Source: Patescibacteria group bacterium (lineage in GTDB: Bacteria > Patescibacteriota > Microgenomatia > JAMCZE01). Taken from it: a stretch of DNA of 42,748 nt. Made by a program: the position numbers and the translations under genes. How positions within the stretch are numbered: position 1 is the stretch's first letter; each line of letters opens with the position of its first letter. Where the stretch lies: assembly GCA_023485845.1 (NCBI GenBank), contig JAMCZE010000011.1, positions 1 to 42,748 of the forward strand, written 5' to 3'. Below, piece after piece: positions 27,881 to 36,698 of this stretch. Below the pieces are notes generated by a model. That model saw only the letters and a program-made list of their open reading frames with translations, searched no databases and had not been told where the DNA came from.

Positions 27881-30148
27881 ATGGAAAAAGTTGTCATCTG
27901 GTTTAAGGACATTAGAAAGGACGACACACTGCTGGTGGGCGGGAAGGGAGCCAACCTTGGGGAAATGGTTTCCATCAACATGCCGATCCCGCCGGGATTT
28001 GTGGTTAGTGCCGTCGCCTACCGGCACTTTTTGGAAGCTAACGGCTTAGATAAAAAGATTAAAGAGGCCCTGGCCGGTCTGGACACCAGCCAAGTAGAAA
28101 AAACTCAAGACGTCGCCGTGCATATTAAGAAATTAATCACCACTGCCCCTATTCCCAAAGAAATTTCCAAGCCAATTATCCAAGCCTATTTTGAATTAAA
28201 AAAGCCGCTGGTGGCCGTGCGCAGCAGTGCCACTTCGGAAGACTCGAAAGATGCTTCCTTTGCCGGCCAAAACGAAACCTTTCTCAACGTTTCCGGTGAG
28301 GCTAGTTTGGTGGATTTTGTTCGGCGCTGCTGGGCCTCGCTTTTTGAAGGTCGATCCATCTTTTATCGGCATCAGCGCCACATCGACCACCTGAAGGCGG
28401 AGATTGCCGTGGTGGTGCAAACCATGGTGGAATCCGACTCCTCCGGGATTATTTTTTCACTTGACCCGGTGACTAATAATAAAAACCGGATCATTATTGA
28501 ATCAATTTTTGGCTTGGGGGAATACATTGTCCAAGGAAAAATCACCCCGGACCACTATGAAGTCAATAAGCAGGACCTAAAAATTGTGGAAAAACAAATT
28601 GCCAAGCAGGAAATTATGCTGGTGCGGGACAAATCCGGCCGGGTTAAGCAAGTGAGAGTTGATCGCAGACGGCAAAATGTCCAAAAAATTTCCGACGATT
28701 TAATCGTCAGGTTTGCCCAACTGTCCAAGGATTTAGAAAAACACTATTACTTTCCTCAGGACAGTGAATTTGCCGTCCACCACGGTCAGGCTTATCTTGT
28801 CCAAACTAGGCCGATCACAACAACAAAATTGGACAAATTTGATCAATTTGTCAAATTAGATATGTCTCACAAAGTTATTCTCCTGGAAGGTGCCCCGGCC
28901 AGCCCGGGTATCAAATCGGGGCCGGTTAAAATTCTAGCCTCCGCCAAGGAGATTGATAAACTCAAAAGCGGGGAAGTGCTGGTGGCCCAGCAGACTAACC
29001 CGGACTATGTTCCGGCCATGAAGAAAGCGGGGGCAATCATCACCGACCGGGGCGGTCGCACCTCCCACGCGGCGATTGTTTCCCGGGAACTGGGTATTCC
29101 CTGCGTGGTGGGAACAGAAAAAGCCACAATGAGCCTTAAAGACGGGGAAGTGGTCACGGTCGACGGAACAGAGGGAAAAGTTTACAAAGGAGGCATCGAA
29201 ATAAAAACAGTAACACAGTCACACAATAAACCAATTAAAATAATGACGGATGAGCTAAAAACGGCAACTAAGGTTTACGTTAATTTGGCCGAGCCGGAAA
29301 AAGCCAAAGAGATTGCTGCGCTGGATTGTGATGGGGTGGGATTGTTGCGGGCGGAATTTATGCTGGCCGGCATCGGGATACATCCGAAAAAAATAATTGA
29401 AGAAAGAAAGCAAGAAGAATATGTTAACACCCTGGCGCAAAAGATGACCATGTTCGCCGAGGCTTTCTACCCGCGGCCAGTGGTCTATCGGGCGACCGAT
29501 TTTAAAACCAATGAGTACCGGTCACTTAAAGGCGGCGAAAAATATGAACCGGAAGAAGCCAATCCAATGTTAGGTTTTCGCGGCGCCTTCCGCTATATTG
29601 TCGAGCCAGAAGTTTTCAAAATGGAAATCGAGGCAATCAAGAAAGTGCGGGATGACAAAGGCTTCAAAAATCTATGGCTGATGATTCCGTTTTGCCGGAC
29701 AGTGTCGGAATTAGCGCGGGTGAAGTCCCACATTAACCTCTATGGCCTGCAGCGGTCCGCTAATTTCAAACTTTGGATGATGTGCGAAATTCCGGCCAAC
29801 GTCCTGCTGATTGAGGATTTTTTAAAAGTGGGCATTGACGGCATATCGATCGGTTCCAACGACCTAACCATGCTCACCTTGGGAGTGGACCGAGATAACG
29901 AAAACGTCGCCCGAGAGTATAACGAGTTGGACGAGGCGGTGCTCTGGAGTTTTGAGAGGGTTATCAAGGCTTGCCGCAAGGCCGATGTCACTTGCTCCAT
30001 GTGTGGCCAGGCCCCATCCGACTATCCCAAACTCACTGAGAAGCTAGTGGAATGGGGCATCACCTCTGTGTCCGTTAATCCCGACGTTATCGCCAAAACC
30101 CGCGACATCGTCTACCACGCGGAAAGAACACTTCTTACCAGCAAATAA
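27881..30148 (+). CDS. ppsA: Phosphoenolpyruvate synthase
   Basis: VGGKGANLGEM, VRSSATSEDS, GGRTSHAAIVSRELGIPCVVG, C-terminal SVNPDVI. Confidence 0.95.
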   Translation: MEKVVIWFKDIRKDDTLLVGGKGANLGEMVSINMPIPPGFVVSAVAYRHFLEANGLDKKIKEALAGLDTSQVEKTQDVAVHIKKLITTAPIPKEISKPIIQAYFELKKPLVAVRSSATSEDSKDASFAGQNETFLNVSGEASLVDFVRRCWASLFEGRSIFYRHQRHIDHLKAEIAVVVQTMVESDSSGIIFSLDPVTNNKNRIIIESIFGLGEYIVQGKITPDHYEVNKQDLKIVEKQIAKQEIMLVRDKSGRVKQVRVDRRRQNVQKISDDLIVRFAQLSKDLEKHYYFPQDSEFAVHHGQAYLVQTRPITTTKLDKFDQFVKLDMSHKVILLEGAPASPGIKSGPVKILASAKEIDKLKSGEVLVAQQTNPDYVPAMKKAGAIITDRGGRTSHAAIVSRELGIPCVVGTEKATMSLKDGEVVTVDGTEGKVYKGGIEIKTVTQSHNKPIKIMTDELKTATKVYVNLAEPEKAKEIAALDCDGVGLLRAEFMLAGIGIHPKKIIEERKQEEYVNTLAQKMTMFAEAFYPRPVVYRATDFKTNEYRSLKGGEKYEPEEANPMLGFRGAFRYIVEPEVFKMEIEAIKKVRDDKGFKNLWLMIPFCRTVSELARVKSHINLYGLQRSANFKLWMMCEIPANVLLIEDFLKVGIDGISIGSNDLTMLTLGVDRDNENVAREYNELDEAVLWSFERVIKACRKADVTCSMCGQAPSDYPKLTEKLVEWGITSVSVNPDVIAKTRDIVYHAERTLLTSK

Positions 30149-31690
30149 AGAGGAAGCAGGTTTTCTTAGGGACTTGTGGCTGGGGACTGGAGACTGGTTT
30201 AGGGGCTGGGGAATTTTGGATAACCGTTTCTGCCGCTGACACCGTGGCCACAGGAACAGAAACTGTTGTGGTTATTCCCTCCACCACCTTAAACTCCGTG
30301 TTTGTTATCGTTGTGGTGGTGGCCACGGTTTTGTCTTGGTTGTTAACCACCATCGGATTAAGAATGGGAAGCCAAGTATTGTTGGATAGGTAGACGATAT
30401 GTGGATCAGCAACGGTGTACGGCAGGATGATGGTGTAGGGATTGGTGGTGGGAGAGATGGGATAACCGTTAAAAGCCGAAGATACGTTAATCCGGAAGAT
30501 AGTGGTATCAAGGGGGTCAGTGGTGATCTGGACATGAAGATCAGATGGATCAGTGTTTGTTGTGGTCAGAACGGTTGCTCCGTTAGCAGAGGTGAGGCCA
30601 TTACCCAAACAATACTTGAAATATTGGGGACAGTTAGACGTATCTGGTTGGCTGCCATACCAGAAACTGTTGGTGTTGTAGGAGGATGGGGCGGTGTAGG
30701 ATCCATTGGTATCCTGGGCCCTAATGTAGAGGGTGTGCTTGGTGTTAGACTCCAGTCCTGACAGGGAGATATCATTACAGGAGAAGCCTTCAGACAGGGA
30801 GTTAAACTCCCCATCAGAAGGTTTACAATCCTTCCAGTTACTGGATGATGGGTCGTTACTGTCCAGGTTGTACTGGACATTAGCTATCTTGGTGACACTG
30901 TTAGGAGCATTCACCGTCCCGGCGACATTGAACTTATCCTGGAAGGTAGAAATATTTCCTGGAGCGTTACCTGACAGACTAATGGTGTGAGGGAAGTTGT
31001 AGATGATATATAGAGAATGTTGACTCCCTCCTGCGCCCCCAATTAATAAATCAGCACTGCCGTCACCATTAAGATCTAGCGGCAGGTTGACAAATGGACT
31101 TTGTGAAAGGCGGCTTGAGGCCGCTGCTCCATCATAGCGCCAGGTGTAGTTTCTTGGATCGGTTATGTTAATAGTATTCCCAGTAGTGCCGTCATAGAGC
31201 ATAAAGATTTTACGGCTGATGATATAGAATGACCCAGAGAGGGAACCATTAATTGGTGAGTTCCAACTGCTAATAGCCAGATCTAGACCCCCATCGTTGG
31301 TAAATTCCCCAGCATAAAGGGAATGAAAGCCTCCTAACCCATTAATTACCACTGTATAGTTGGAGGGAGTTGCCATATCAACTAGATTGCCTGTCCCTTC
31401 GTGTTTCCCCAAGAAATCTGGTAAATTCGTGATAATGGTTATATGTCCATTCCCTGCCGAGCCAGCATTGCCTACCACTAGAGCAGGTTTCCCGTCGTTA
31501 TTAAAATCAGCCACCACGACAGATCGCCCGAAGAAAATTAGGTTAGGGTCGCTGACTCCATCTAGTCGAAGGCTCCAATTACCACTATTAGCCATATCTA
31601 GAATATTACCGGTGCCACTCATGTGTTGACTCAAAATGCTGTCTCTGACAATATAGACAGACCCGGATAGTGAGCCAGATGGGACGCAGA
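30135..31690 (-). pseudogene. FG-GAP repeat surface protein, N-terminally truncated by element integration
   Basis: VADFNNDGKPALVVGNAG, LDLNGDGSADLLIGGAGG FG-GAP motifs; repeat phase broken upstream at recombinase overlap; C-terminus PKKTCFLFICW. Confidence 0.7.
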
Positions 31691-33249
31691 GGCAACAAAG
31701 CGTCCTTTTGTGTTGAATTGTCGGGCTTTTTTGTAAGTTCGAATTTTCCATTTTCCAAATCGTCAATTTTATCAACTTTCGGACGATTGGTTTCTTCTAC
31801 TGCTTCAGAGAGGATTTTGAAGGTCTTGGAGTAGGTGTAGCTTAGCTTTCCCTCATCAACTGTTAAGGTGGCAAAGATAAACCTGATTAAGGCTCTTTGT
31901 TCGTCTATCATGCCTTTATCCTTGGCTTTTAGGTATAGTTCTTTGGCTCTCTGGGAGAGTTCGTAGATATTTACCCCTAAGTTGATGTAGCCTGTGCTTG
32001 CCTGGGAATGCTTTTTTATTGATTCAGTTATTTCGTCTTTCTCGTCCGAGTATTGTTTGAGCTTTCTGCTGTAAAACTCTGGGGTAATCTTTTCGTCCAA
32101 CTTGTCATCGTATAACTTGTCCATCCGCTTCTGAACCGCCTCGTAGCGGGCTTCAAGCTCGCCAACAGTGTTGTTGTGGTATTCGACCTCGTCCTGGTGA
32201 CTTTCTTTAAGTGCCTTCTTAAGCCATCCGACTATACGGCTGTTTTTGATTTTCAAGGTTTCAAATCCTTCTAAAAGCTGGGCTTCGACTTCATGCTCTT
32301 TTACCCAGGTTGTCTGCGGGCATTCGTGATAATGATTGCAGTGACCGTAAATGTGACCCTTGGCTGTTTCAAAAGTGATTGAGTTGTGGCAGCCAGCGCA
32401 TTTAATCAGTCCTCGAAAGAGAAAATTGTGCTTGCGGTATTTAGGTGTAGTTCTGCTTTTGAGCATAGCTTGGACTTTATTAAATTGCTCGACGGTAATC
32501 AACGGTTGGTGTTTGCCTTCATACAAGTCATCGTTCCATTTAATTTTACCAATGTAGAAAGGTTCACGCAGCAGGGAATGTATTCGGCTGTGTGGAAGTT
32601 TGTGCCCTAACTGCGAACGCATGCCTTCAGCAAACATCTTTTTAGATAATCGTTTGGTTGAGTAATTGCCTGTAAGGTACAAATCAAACATTTTCCTTAC
32701 AAACGGCGCCGTATCCTCGTCGATGATATGAGTTTTGTGCCCAGTTTCGCCAATGGTTTTGTAGCCGTTTGGCGGCTTGGTTGGTAGCCATCCCTGGGCA
32801 ATCTTTTCTTTTTGCCCCTTCTTCACATTCTCTGAGAGGAGTCGGACATAGTATTCGGCTGTTGCCACCTTCACCCGCCACATAAACCACTCGTGGGAAC
32901 GAGAGGTGTTATGGAGAATACAGCCTTCTTTTGCCAGGTGGACTTGATGGTTCTCATTCTCAGTAATCCATAAATCAATAGTGGGAACATCAGCAAAGTT
33001 CCTAGTTAGTCGGTCAGTTGTCTCTACGATAATCGTGGGGATGTCGTGTTTGCGGACATAAGCGATCATCTCAATAAAGACTTTTCTTTGGGTTTTACCA
33101 GCTGCTGATTCGGAAATGGCAAAGACCTTGGCTACTTCTAGCCCTTGTTTGTCGGCATAATCCCTCAAAAACTTCTCCTGGGCTGGCAGAGAGTAACCTG
33201 TTTCTTCTTGTTCTTTGCTGCTTACTCGGCAGAATATGGCAGTTTTCAT
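31606..33249 (-). CDS. Large serine recombinase
   Basis: MKTAIFCRVSSKEQEETGYSLPAQ, TDRLTRN, zinc-ribbon CAGC...C, coiled coil; C-terminus runs into FG-GAP gene. Confidence 0.92.
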   Translation of the reverse strand: MKTAIFCRVSSKEQEETGYSLPAQEKFLRDYADKQGLEVAKVFAISESAAGKTQRKVFIEMIAYVRKHDIPTIIVETTDRLTRNFADVPTIDLWITENENHQVHLAKEGCILHNTSRSHEWFMWRVKVATAEYYVRLLSENVKKGQKEKIAQGWLPTKPPNGYKTIGETGHKTHIIDEDTAPFVRKMFDLYLTGNYSTKRLSKKMFAEGMRSQLGHKLPHSRIHSLLREPFYIGKIKWNDDLYEGKHQPLITVEQFNKVQAMLKSRTTPKYRKHNFLFRGLIKCAGCHNSITFETAKGHIYGHCNHYHECPQTTWVKEHEVEAQLLEGFETLKIKNSRIVGWLKKALKESHQDEVEYHNNTVGELEARYEAVQKRMDKLYDDKLDEKITPEFYSRKLKQYSDEKDEITESIKKHSQASTGYINLGVNIYELSQRAKELYLKAKDKGMIDEQRALIRFIFATLTVDEGKLSYTYSKTFKILSEAVEETNRPKVDKIDDLENGKFELTKKPDNSTQKDALLPLRPIWLTIRVCLYCQRQHFESTHEWHR

Positions 33250-33313
33250 AGTAATTTTTGTCCAACACAGAACATAAACGAACTTTTTGTTAATATCAAA
33301 CAGTTATAATTTT

Positions 33314-33649
33314 TCATGGTAATTTAGCCTCAATCATTCCTTTATATTTTCTTTTGCGATATTCAAGGTTAAGACAATTTCTGCATCCAACTTTTCCGTT
33401 AATGGGATGTTTATAAAGAACTGCTATTCGTGCCTGACAGATGGGGCATTTAAACCAGAATCGGATACCGTTGTTGTAGGTTTTGGAAGTAGCCAATTCG
33501 ACCTTTACGCCTGATGCTTCAATTTCAGCGTTCAACAACGCCTCTTTTAATTTTTCTTTTGAGGATCTTAAGATGTCTTGCATTCTGATTTTCTGGCAGT
33601 TCTCAACTAAAAATTGATTTCCTAAATCATTTGGCTTCAATGATTTCAT
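33314..33649 (-). CDS. Small zinc-ribbon protein
   Basis: CPIC...CRNC; start chosen at 33649 with SD AGGAGG. Confidence 0.65.
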   Translation of the reverse strand: MKSLKPNDLGNQFLVENCQKIRMQDILRSSKEKLKEALLNAEIEASGVKVELATSKTYNNGIRFWFKCPICQARIAVLYKHPINGKVGCRNCLNLEYRKRKYKGMIEAKLP

Positions 33650-34289
33650 CTGTTTTATCCTCCTTTCCTTCGGCTGAGTTATTGCCGACATTAAACTGTT
33701 GATTTTGAGCGACAAAAGCGGTCTTAGTTTTAACATTCACTTCTATTTGCGGAGCCTTAATTTGCTTAAGGGTTTGTAGTGCGGTGAGAAATTGACGATT
33801 GGCACGATCTAATTCCAAACCAATGATTTGCATTCGTTTTAAGAGGAACGGATATGTTTTTATGTCCATTACCTGAACGCTGGTGTTTTCCATCATTATG
33901 TGCAGTCTTCTTGAAAGATCGAGGACATGTTCAAAAGCGATTACGACTGTCTGAGCAAGAGCTTTTTCTGATGCTGTTTGGCAGTTGTATTCCTTATAAA
34001 GCTGAATGCCGAACTCAGCAGCTCGTCCTTTATCCCAATTGCTTACAAGCTCTCGGAGGCTGTAAAAATTGTCCAAACTAAACAAGGAGGCAATGCTGAT
34101 GTCTTGTTCAGCTGCATCGTCTTTAGATGATTTACTTTTGGTAATGCGCTTGTCTATTTGTGCCTCAATGCCATAAACAGGCTTACTAAGTAATTCTTTT
34201 AGCTTGGTTTTTAAATCGTCAATATTTTTTGGTGCGACCGTCCGTTTTTGATTGACTTGTAGTTTCGTATTTTTATTCTTCATAAGCAA
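33627..34289 (-). CDS. Hypothetical protein
   Basis: 220 aa ORF overlapping the zinc-ribbon gene start. Confidence 0.6.
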   Translation of the reverse strand: MLMKNKNTKLQVNQKRTVAPKNIDDLKTKLKELLSKPVYGIEAQIDKRITKSKSSKDDAAEQDISIASLFSLDNFYSLRELVSNWDKGRAAEFGIQLYKEYNCQTASEKALAQTVVIAFEHVLDLSRRLHIMMENTSVQVMDIKTYPFLLKRMQIIGLELDRANRQFLTALQTLKQIKAPQIEVNVKTKTAFVAQNQQFNVGNNSAEGKEDKTDEIIEAK

Positions 34290-34362
34290 AATGACGATAG
34301 TAACTTATATAAATACATTTCCTCTTAAAAGGGAAAAAATGTTACTGTAAAAATCCCTTTAT

Positions 34363-34383
34363 AAGTCCCTATATAGTTACTAT
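34363..34383 (-). promoter_or_regulatory. Operator-like motif copy 1
   Basis: Minus strand ATAGTAACTATATAGGGACTT. Confidence 0.5.
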
Positions 34384-34388
34384 TGGTT

Positions 34389-34742
34389 TTATAAGTTAAT
34401 ATCATCTAGATTTACCTCCTCGATTACAGTTTCATCGTCTTTACCCTGATTGGGGTTTTTACTTCTCGCAAGACAGTAGGCGTCATATATTTTTCCAATG
34501 ACCTCGTCAAATAACTTACTGTCATCTATGAAGACGATCTCATTCCATTTGCCAATAAATTTGTAACTTGGAGCTTGAAACCAGATATATTCTTGGAATT
34601 TCGAATGAAGTCTGTCGGATTTTAGGACCTTCCATCCATGCTCTTTCCAGATATCAAAAAGGATAACCGTTGCCTGGGCGAGGATGGTTTCCGATTTTAA
34701 TAATTTAATTTTGACTGTTATGTTATCAATTGTTATTGTCAT
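34389..34742 (-). CDS. Hypothetical protein
   Basis: 117 aa ORF in compact minus-strand operon. Confidence 0.6.
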   Translation of the reverse strand: MTITIDNITVKIKLLKSETILAQATVILFDIWKEHGWKVLKSDRLHSKFQEYIWFQAPSYKFIGKWNEIVFIDDSKLFDEVIGKIYDAYCLARSKNPNQGKDDETVIEEVNLDDINL

Positions 34743-34977
34743 GGTGATTTATAGTCATATTAATTTTTCTTTTTCCGCCCCATTTTCGTTTTAATAAATT
34801 TTCAAGCTCATCTTTATGCGGACAGTCTTTTTTGTGTTCAATCAGCGCAAGAACTTCAAAAAAATCTTTTAGTGTGTTTGCCAGTATTAACACCTCGTCT
34901 TGGCTAAGTTCGACCTCAAGTTCTGCTTCTAAAACTACTTTTAATCCGCTTACTAATTTGTCACTTGTCATCTGCAT
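34726..34977 (-). CDS. Small acidic helical protein
   Basis: Start at 34977 with SD AAAGGAGG; resembles neighbouring ORF. Confidence 0.6.
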   Translation of the reverse strand: MQMTSDKLVSGLKVVLEAELEVELSQDEVLILANTLKDFFEVLALIEHKKDCPHKDELENLLKRKWGGKRKINMTINHHDNNN

Positions 34978-35146
34978 TTTGTTTGCCTCCTTTGTATATC
35001 CCAACAGAATCAATTTTTAATAAAGTCTCGACATATGCCAGTAAGCCTGTGCCTATTTCCATCACTTCCTGGAGTGTTAACTTCAGTTTCCATTCATCTT
35101 CCAGGATTTGTTTTAGTTCCAATAAAAGACTCGTGCTTATTGTCAT
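34961..35146 (-). CDS. Small helical protein, paralogue-like of neighbour
   Basis: LKQILEDEWKLKLTLQEVMEIGTGLLAYVETLLKI vs LKVVLEAELEVELSQDEVLILANTLKDFFEVLALI. Confidence 0.55.
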   Translation of the reverse strand: MTISTSLLLELKQILEDEWKLKLTLQEVMEIGTGLLAYVETLLKIDSVGIYKGGKQNADDK

Positions 35147-35148
35147 AG

Positions 35149-35397
35149 TTATTCGTTTGCATACAGACGGGCTTTGACCACCCGTAGTTGATTAAAATAA
35201 ACTTGTGGCGAAATTTTGATTTCATTGCGGTAATACTCATCGACAAGTTTTTGAAGTTGATTTGTATTTTGAAAAATGAAAAACGCTTTACGGGGATTTG
35301 CTCGGTCAATGTCCTCAATGGGGCACCAAAGGGAGAGGGTGGTGGCAAGCGAGAGATCGCTGGTTTGATAGTAATGCTCGTCTAATTGTTGGTTCAT
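35149..35397 (-). CDS. DUF5659-like small protein
   Basis: QTSDLSLATTLSLWCPIEDIDRANPRKAFFIFQNTNQLQKLVDEYYRNEIKISPQVYFNQLRVVKARLY. Confidence 0.65.
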   Translation of the reverse strand: MNQQLDEHYYQTSDLSLATTLSLWCPIEDIDRANPRKAFFIFQNTNQLQKLVDEYYRNEIKISPQVYFNQLRVVKARLYANE

Positions 35398-35403
35398 AGT
35401 TAT

Positions 35404-35434
35404 AAAAAAAGCTAGGCTTTACTTACAGCCTAGC
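35404..35434 (-). terminator. Intrinsic terminator/attenuator
   Basis: Perfect 8-bp stem GCTAGGCT-N8-AGCCTAGC followed by T7 on minus strand. Confidence 0.9.
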
Positions 35435-35462
35435 TCTTAGGGGGTTATATAAAGTTATCTAA

Positions 35463-36395
35463 CTACTTTTCGGGGAAGGGTAGATATTTCGGAGTGACTC
35501 TGATCGTTTTTTTATTAACATCGAGAAGATCTTTTATTCCTGTTTCAATGGCAACCTTCTTATTAATCTCAAGCCCTGCTCCATAAACCTTACGCCAATC
35601 ATCGTCTTTATATGTGCCTTCTGTTCCTTCTCGTTGATCTAAGACATCCATCCAGGACCACTCTTTCTTCATAGATTTTGTACTCTTGAGAAGAGTACGG
35701 CAAATTGAGTCTTGAAAGCCGTCTGGAATAAAGACCTCCTTACCTTTGAAACTTAGTTTATGAGAAATATAGGATAGGTGCGGTTCTATCAGAGCTATCA
35801 ACCTTTTTGTTATCTGTATAGTAACTATTGGAACTTTGTGTGTAGTAAAAGCGTTTTGGTGAGCATCTCTTCCGAGGAGCGAAGTGACTGGAGAAAGCGG
35901 AAAAGTTGTCACCTCATGAGGTTTTGAAGTGCCAAGCCTCAAGCTTAAAACCTCGATAAGTCCTTCTAGCTCTAAAGCTAATAGTGTTTCGACAAAAGTA
36001 ATTCTGTCAGTATCTTCTCCAAAAAGCTGTGTGTCTTTTTCTGGGTGAAGAGGAACTTTCATTCCATAGCGCTTTAGATACTCTCCAATATGATCGATAA
36101 AGATGTTTTTCTGGTGCTGGTAGGAATATCTGATTAATGCTGGATTAGTGACTAATTTTGCATACGCTCCTGACCTGAAGGCTTTTAGATCCCTTTCTAG
36201 TAGTTTGCTCAACTCTTTTTTGTCTTTCTTTTCCAACATCCTGATTTCGTTAACCTGGCTTTCGTCCAAGTTATATTTCTCGATGAAGGTATCAAAGAGG
36301 GTAAAAAAGTTGTCCTCCTCCAAAATCAGACACTTCGCAATTAGCAATTTGTCAAAAAAGAATGCCAGTTGTTTTATTTGATCGTCATTATTCAT
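35463..36395 (-). CDS. Hypothetical protein
   Basis: 310 aa ORF followed by terminator. Confidence 0.7.
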   Translation of the reverse strand: MNNDDQIKQLAFFFDKLLIAKCLILEEDNFFTLFDTFIEKYNLDESQVNEIRMLEKKDKKELSKLLERDLKAFRSGAYAKLVTNPALIRYSYQHQKNIFIDHIGEYLKRYGMKVPLHPEKDTQLFGEDTDRITFVETLLALELEGLIEVLSLRLGTSKPHEVTTFPLSPVTSLLGRDAHQNAFTTHKVPIVTIQITKRLIALIEPHLSYISHKLSFKGKEVFIPDGFQDSICRTLLKSTKSMKKEWSWMDVLDQREGTEGTYKDDDWRKVYGAGLEINKKVAIETGIKDLLDVNKKTIRVTPKYLPFPEK

Positions 36396-36427
36396 TTAAT
36401 TATCATTGTCATCGTTCAGCGATGAAA

Positions 36428-36448
36428 AAGTCCCTATGTAGTCATTAT
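36428..36448 (-). promoter_or_regulatory. Operator-like motif copy 2
   Basis: Minus strand ATAATGACTACATAGGGACTT; 18/21 match with copy 1. Confidence 0.5.
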
Positions 36449-36482
36449 ATAAAAATTGGCTCATAATTGGTAAAATAACCCT

Positions 36483-36612
36483 AACGACCTAAACCCTGTA
36501 AAGGGCATGGTTAAACAAGTCCTCGTGAGCAATAAGCTCTCCCTAGAGCGCTCACGAGGCTGTCTCCCGAAAGGGTGGCAGGTGGCGCAAGCCATCGCTG
36601 GGGGGAGCTTTT
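36483..36612 (+). ncRNA. Candidate structured small RNA
   Basis: Extended -10 TGGTAAAAT at 36468-36476; hairpins with GUAA, GAAA and GCAA tetraloops; 10-bp perfect stem 36521-30/36550-59; 3' GGGGGGAGCUUUUU complementary to an internal loop. Confidence 0.6.
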
Positions 36613-36620
36613 TGTTTGAT

Positions 36621-36649
36621 TTGACAATCTCCCCAAGCGAAGTTAACAT
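36621..36649 (+). promoter_or_regulatory. Promoter for downstream gene
   Basis: TTGACA-17 bp-TAACAT. Confidence 0.65.
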
Positions 36650-36698
36650 GCAACACCTCAAGGGTAATTATTAGTTTTGACCCGAGAGGAGATGAAAA

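Noticed and set aside
30305-30990. Several alternative-frame ORFs in the FG-GAP gene
   Set aside because: Low-complexity Pro/Ser/Thr products from out-of-frame reading of a repetitive gene
34363-34383. Resemblance of CTATATAGGGA to T7-type promoters
   Set aside because: Match is short, second copy reads CTACATAGGGA, and no single-subunit RNA polymerase gene is visible
36461-36661. 66-aa minus-strand ORF over the candidate RNA
   Set aside because: No motifs, overlaps the RNA structure and a clear plus-strand promoter
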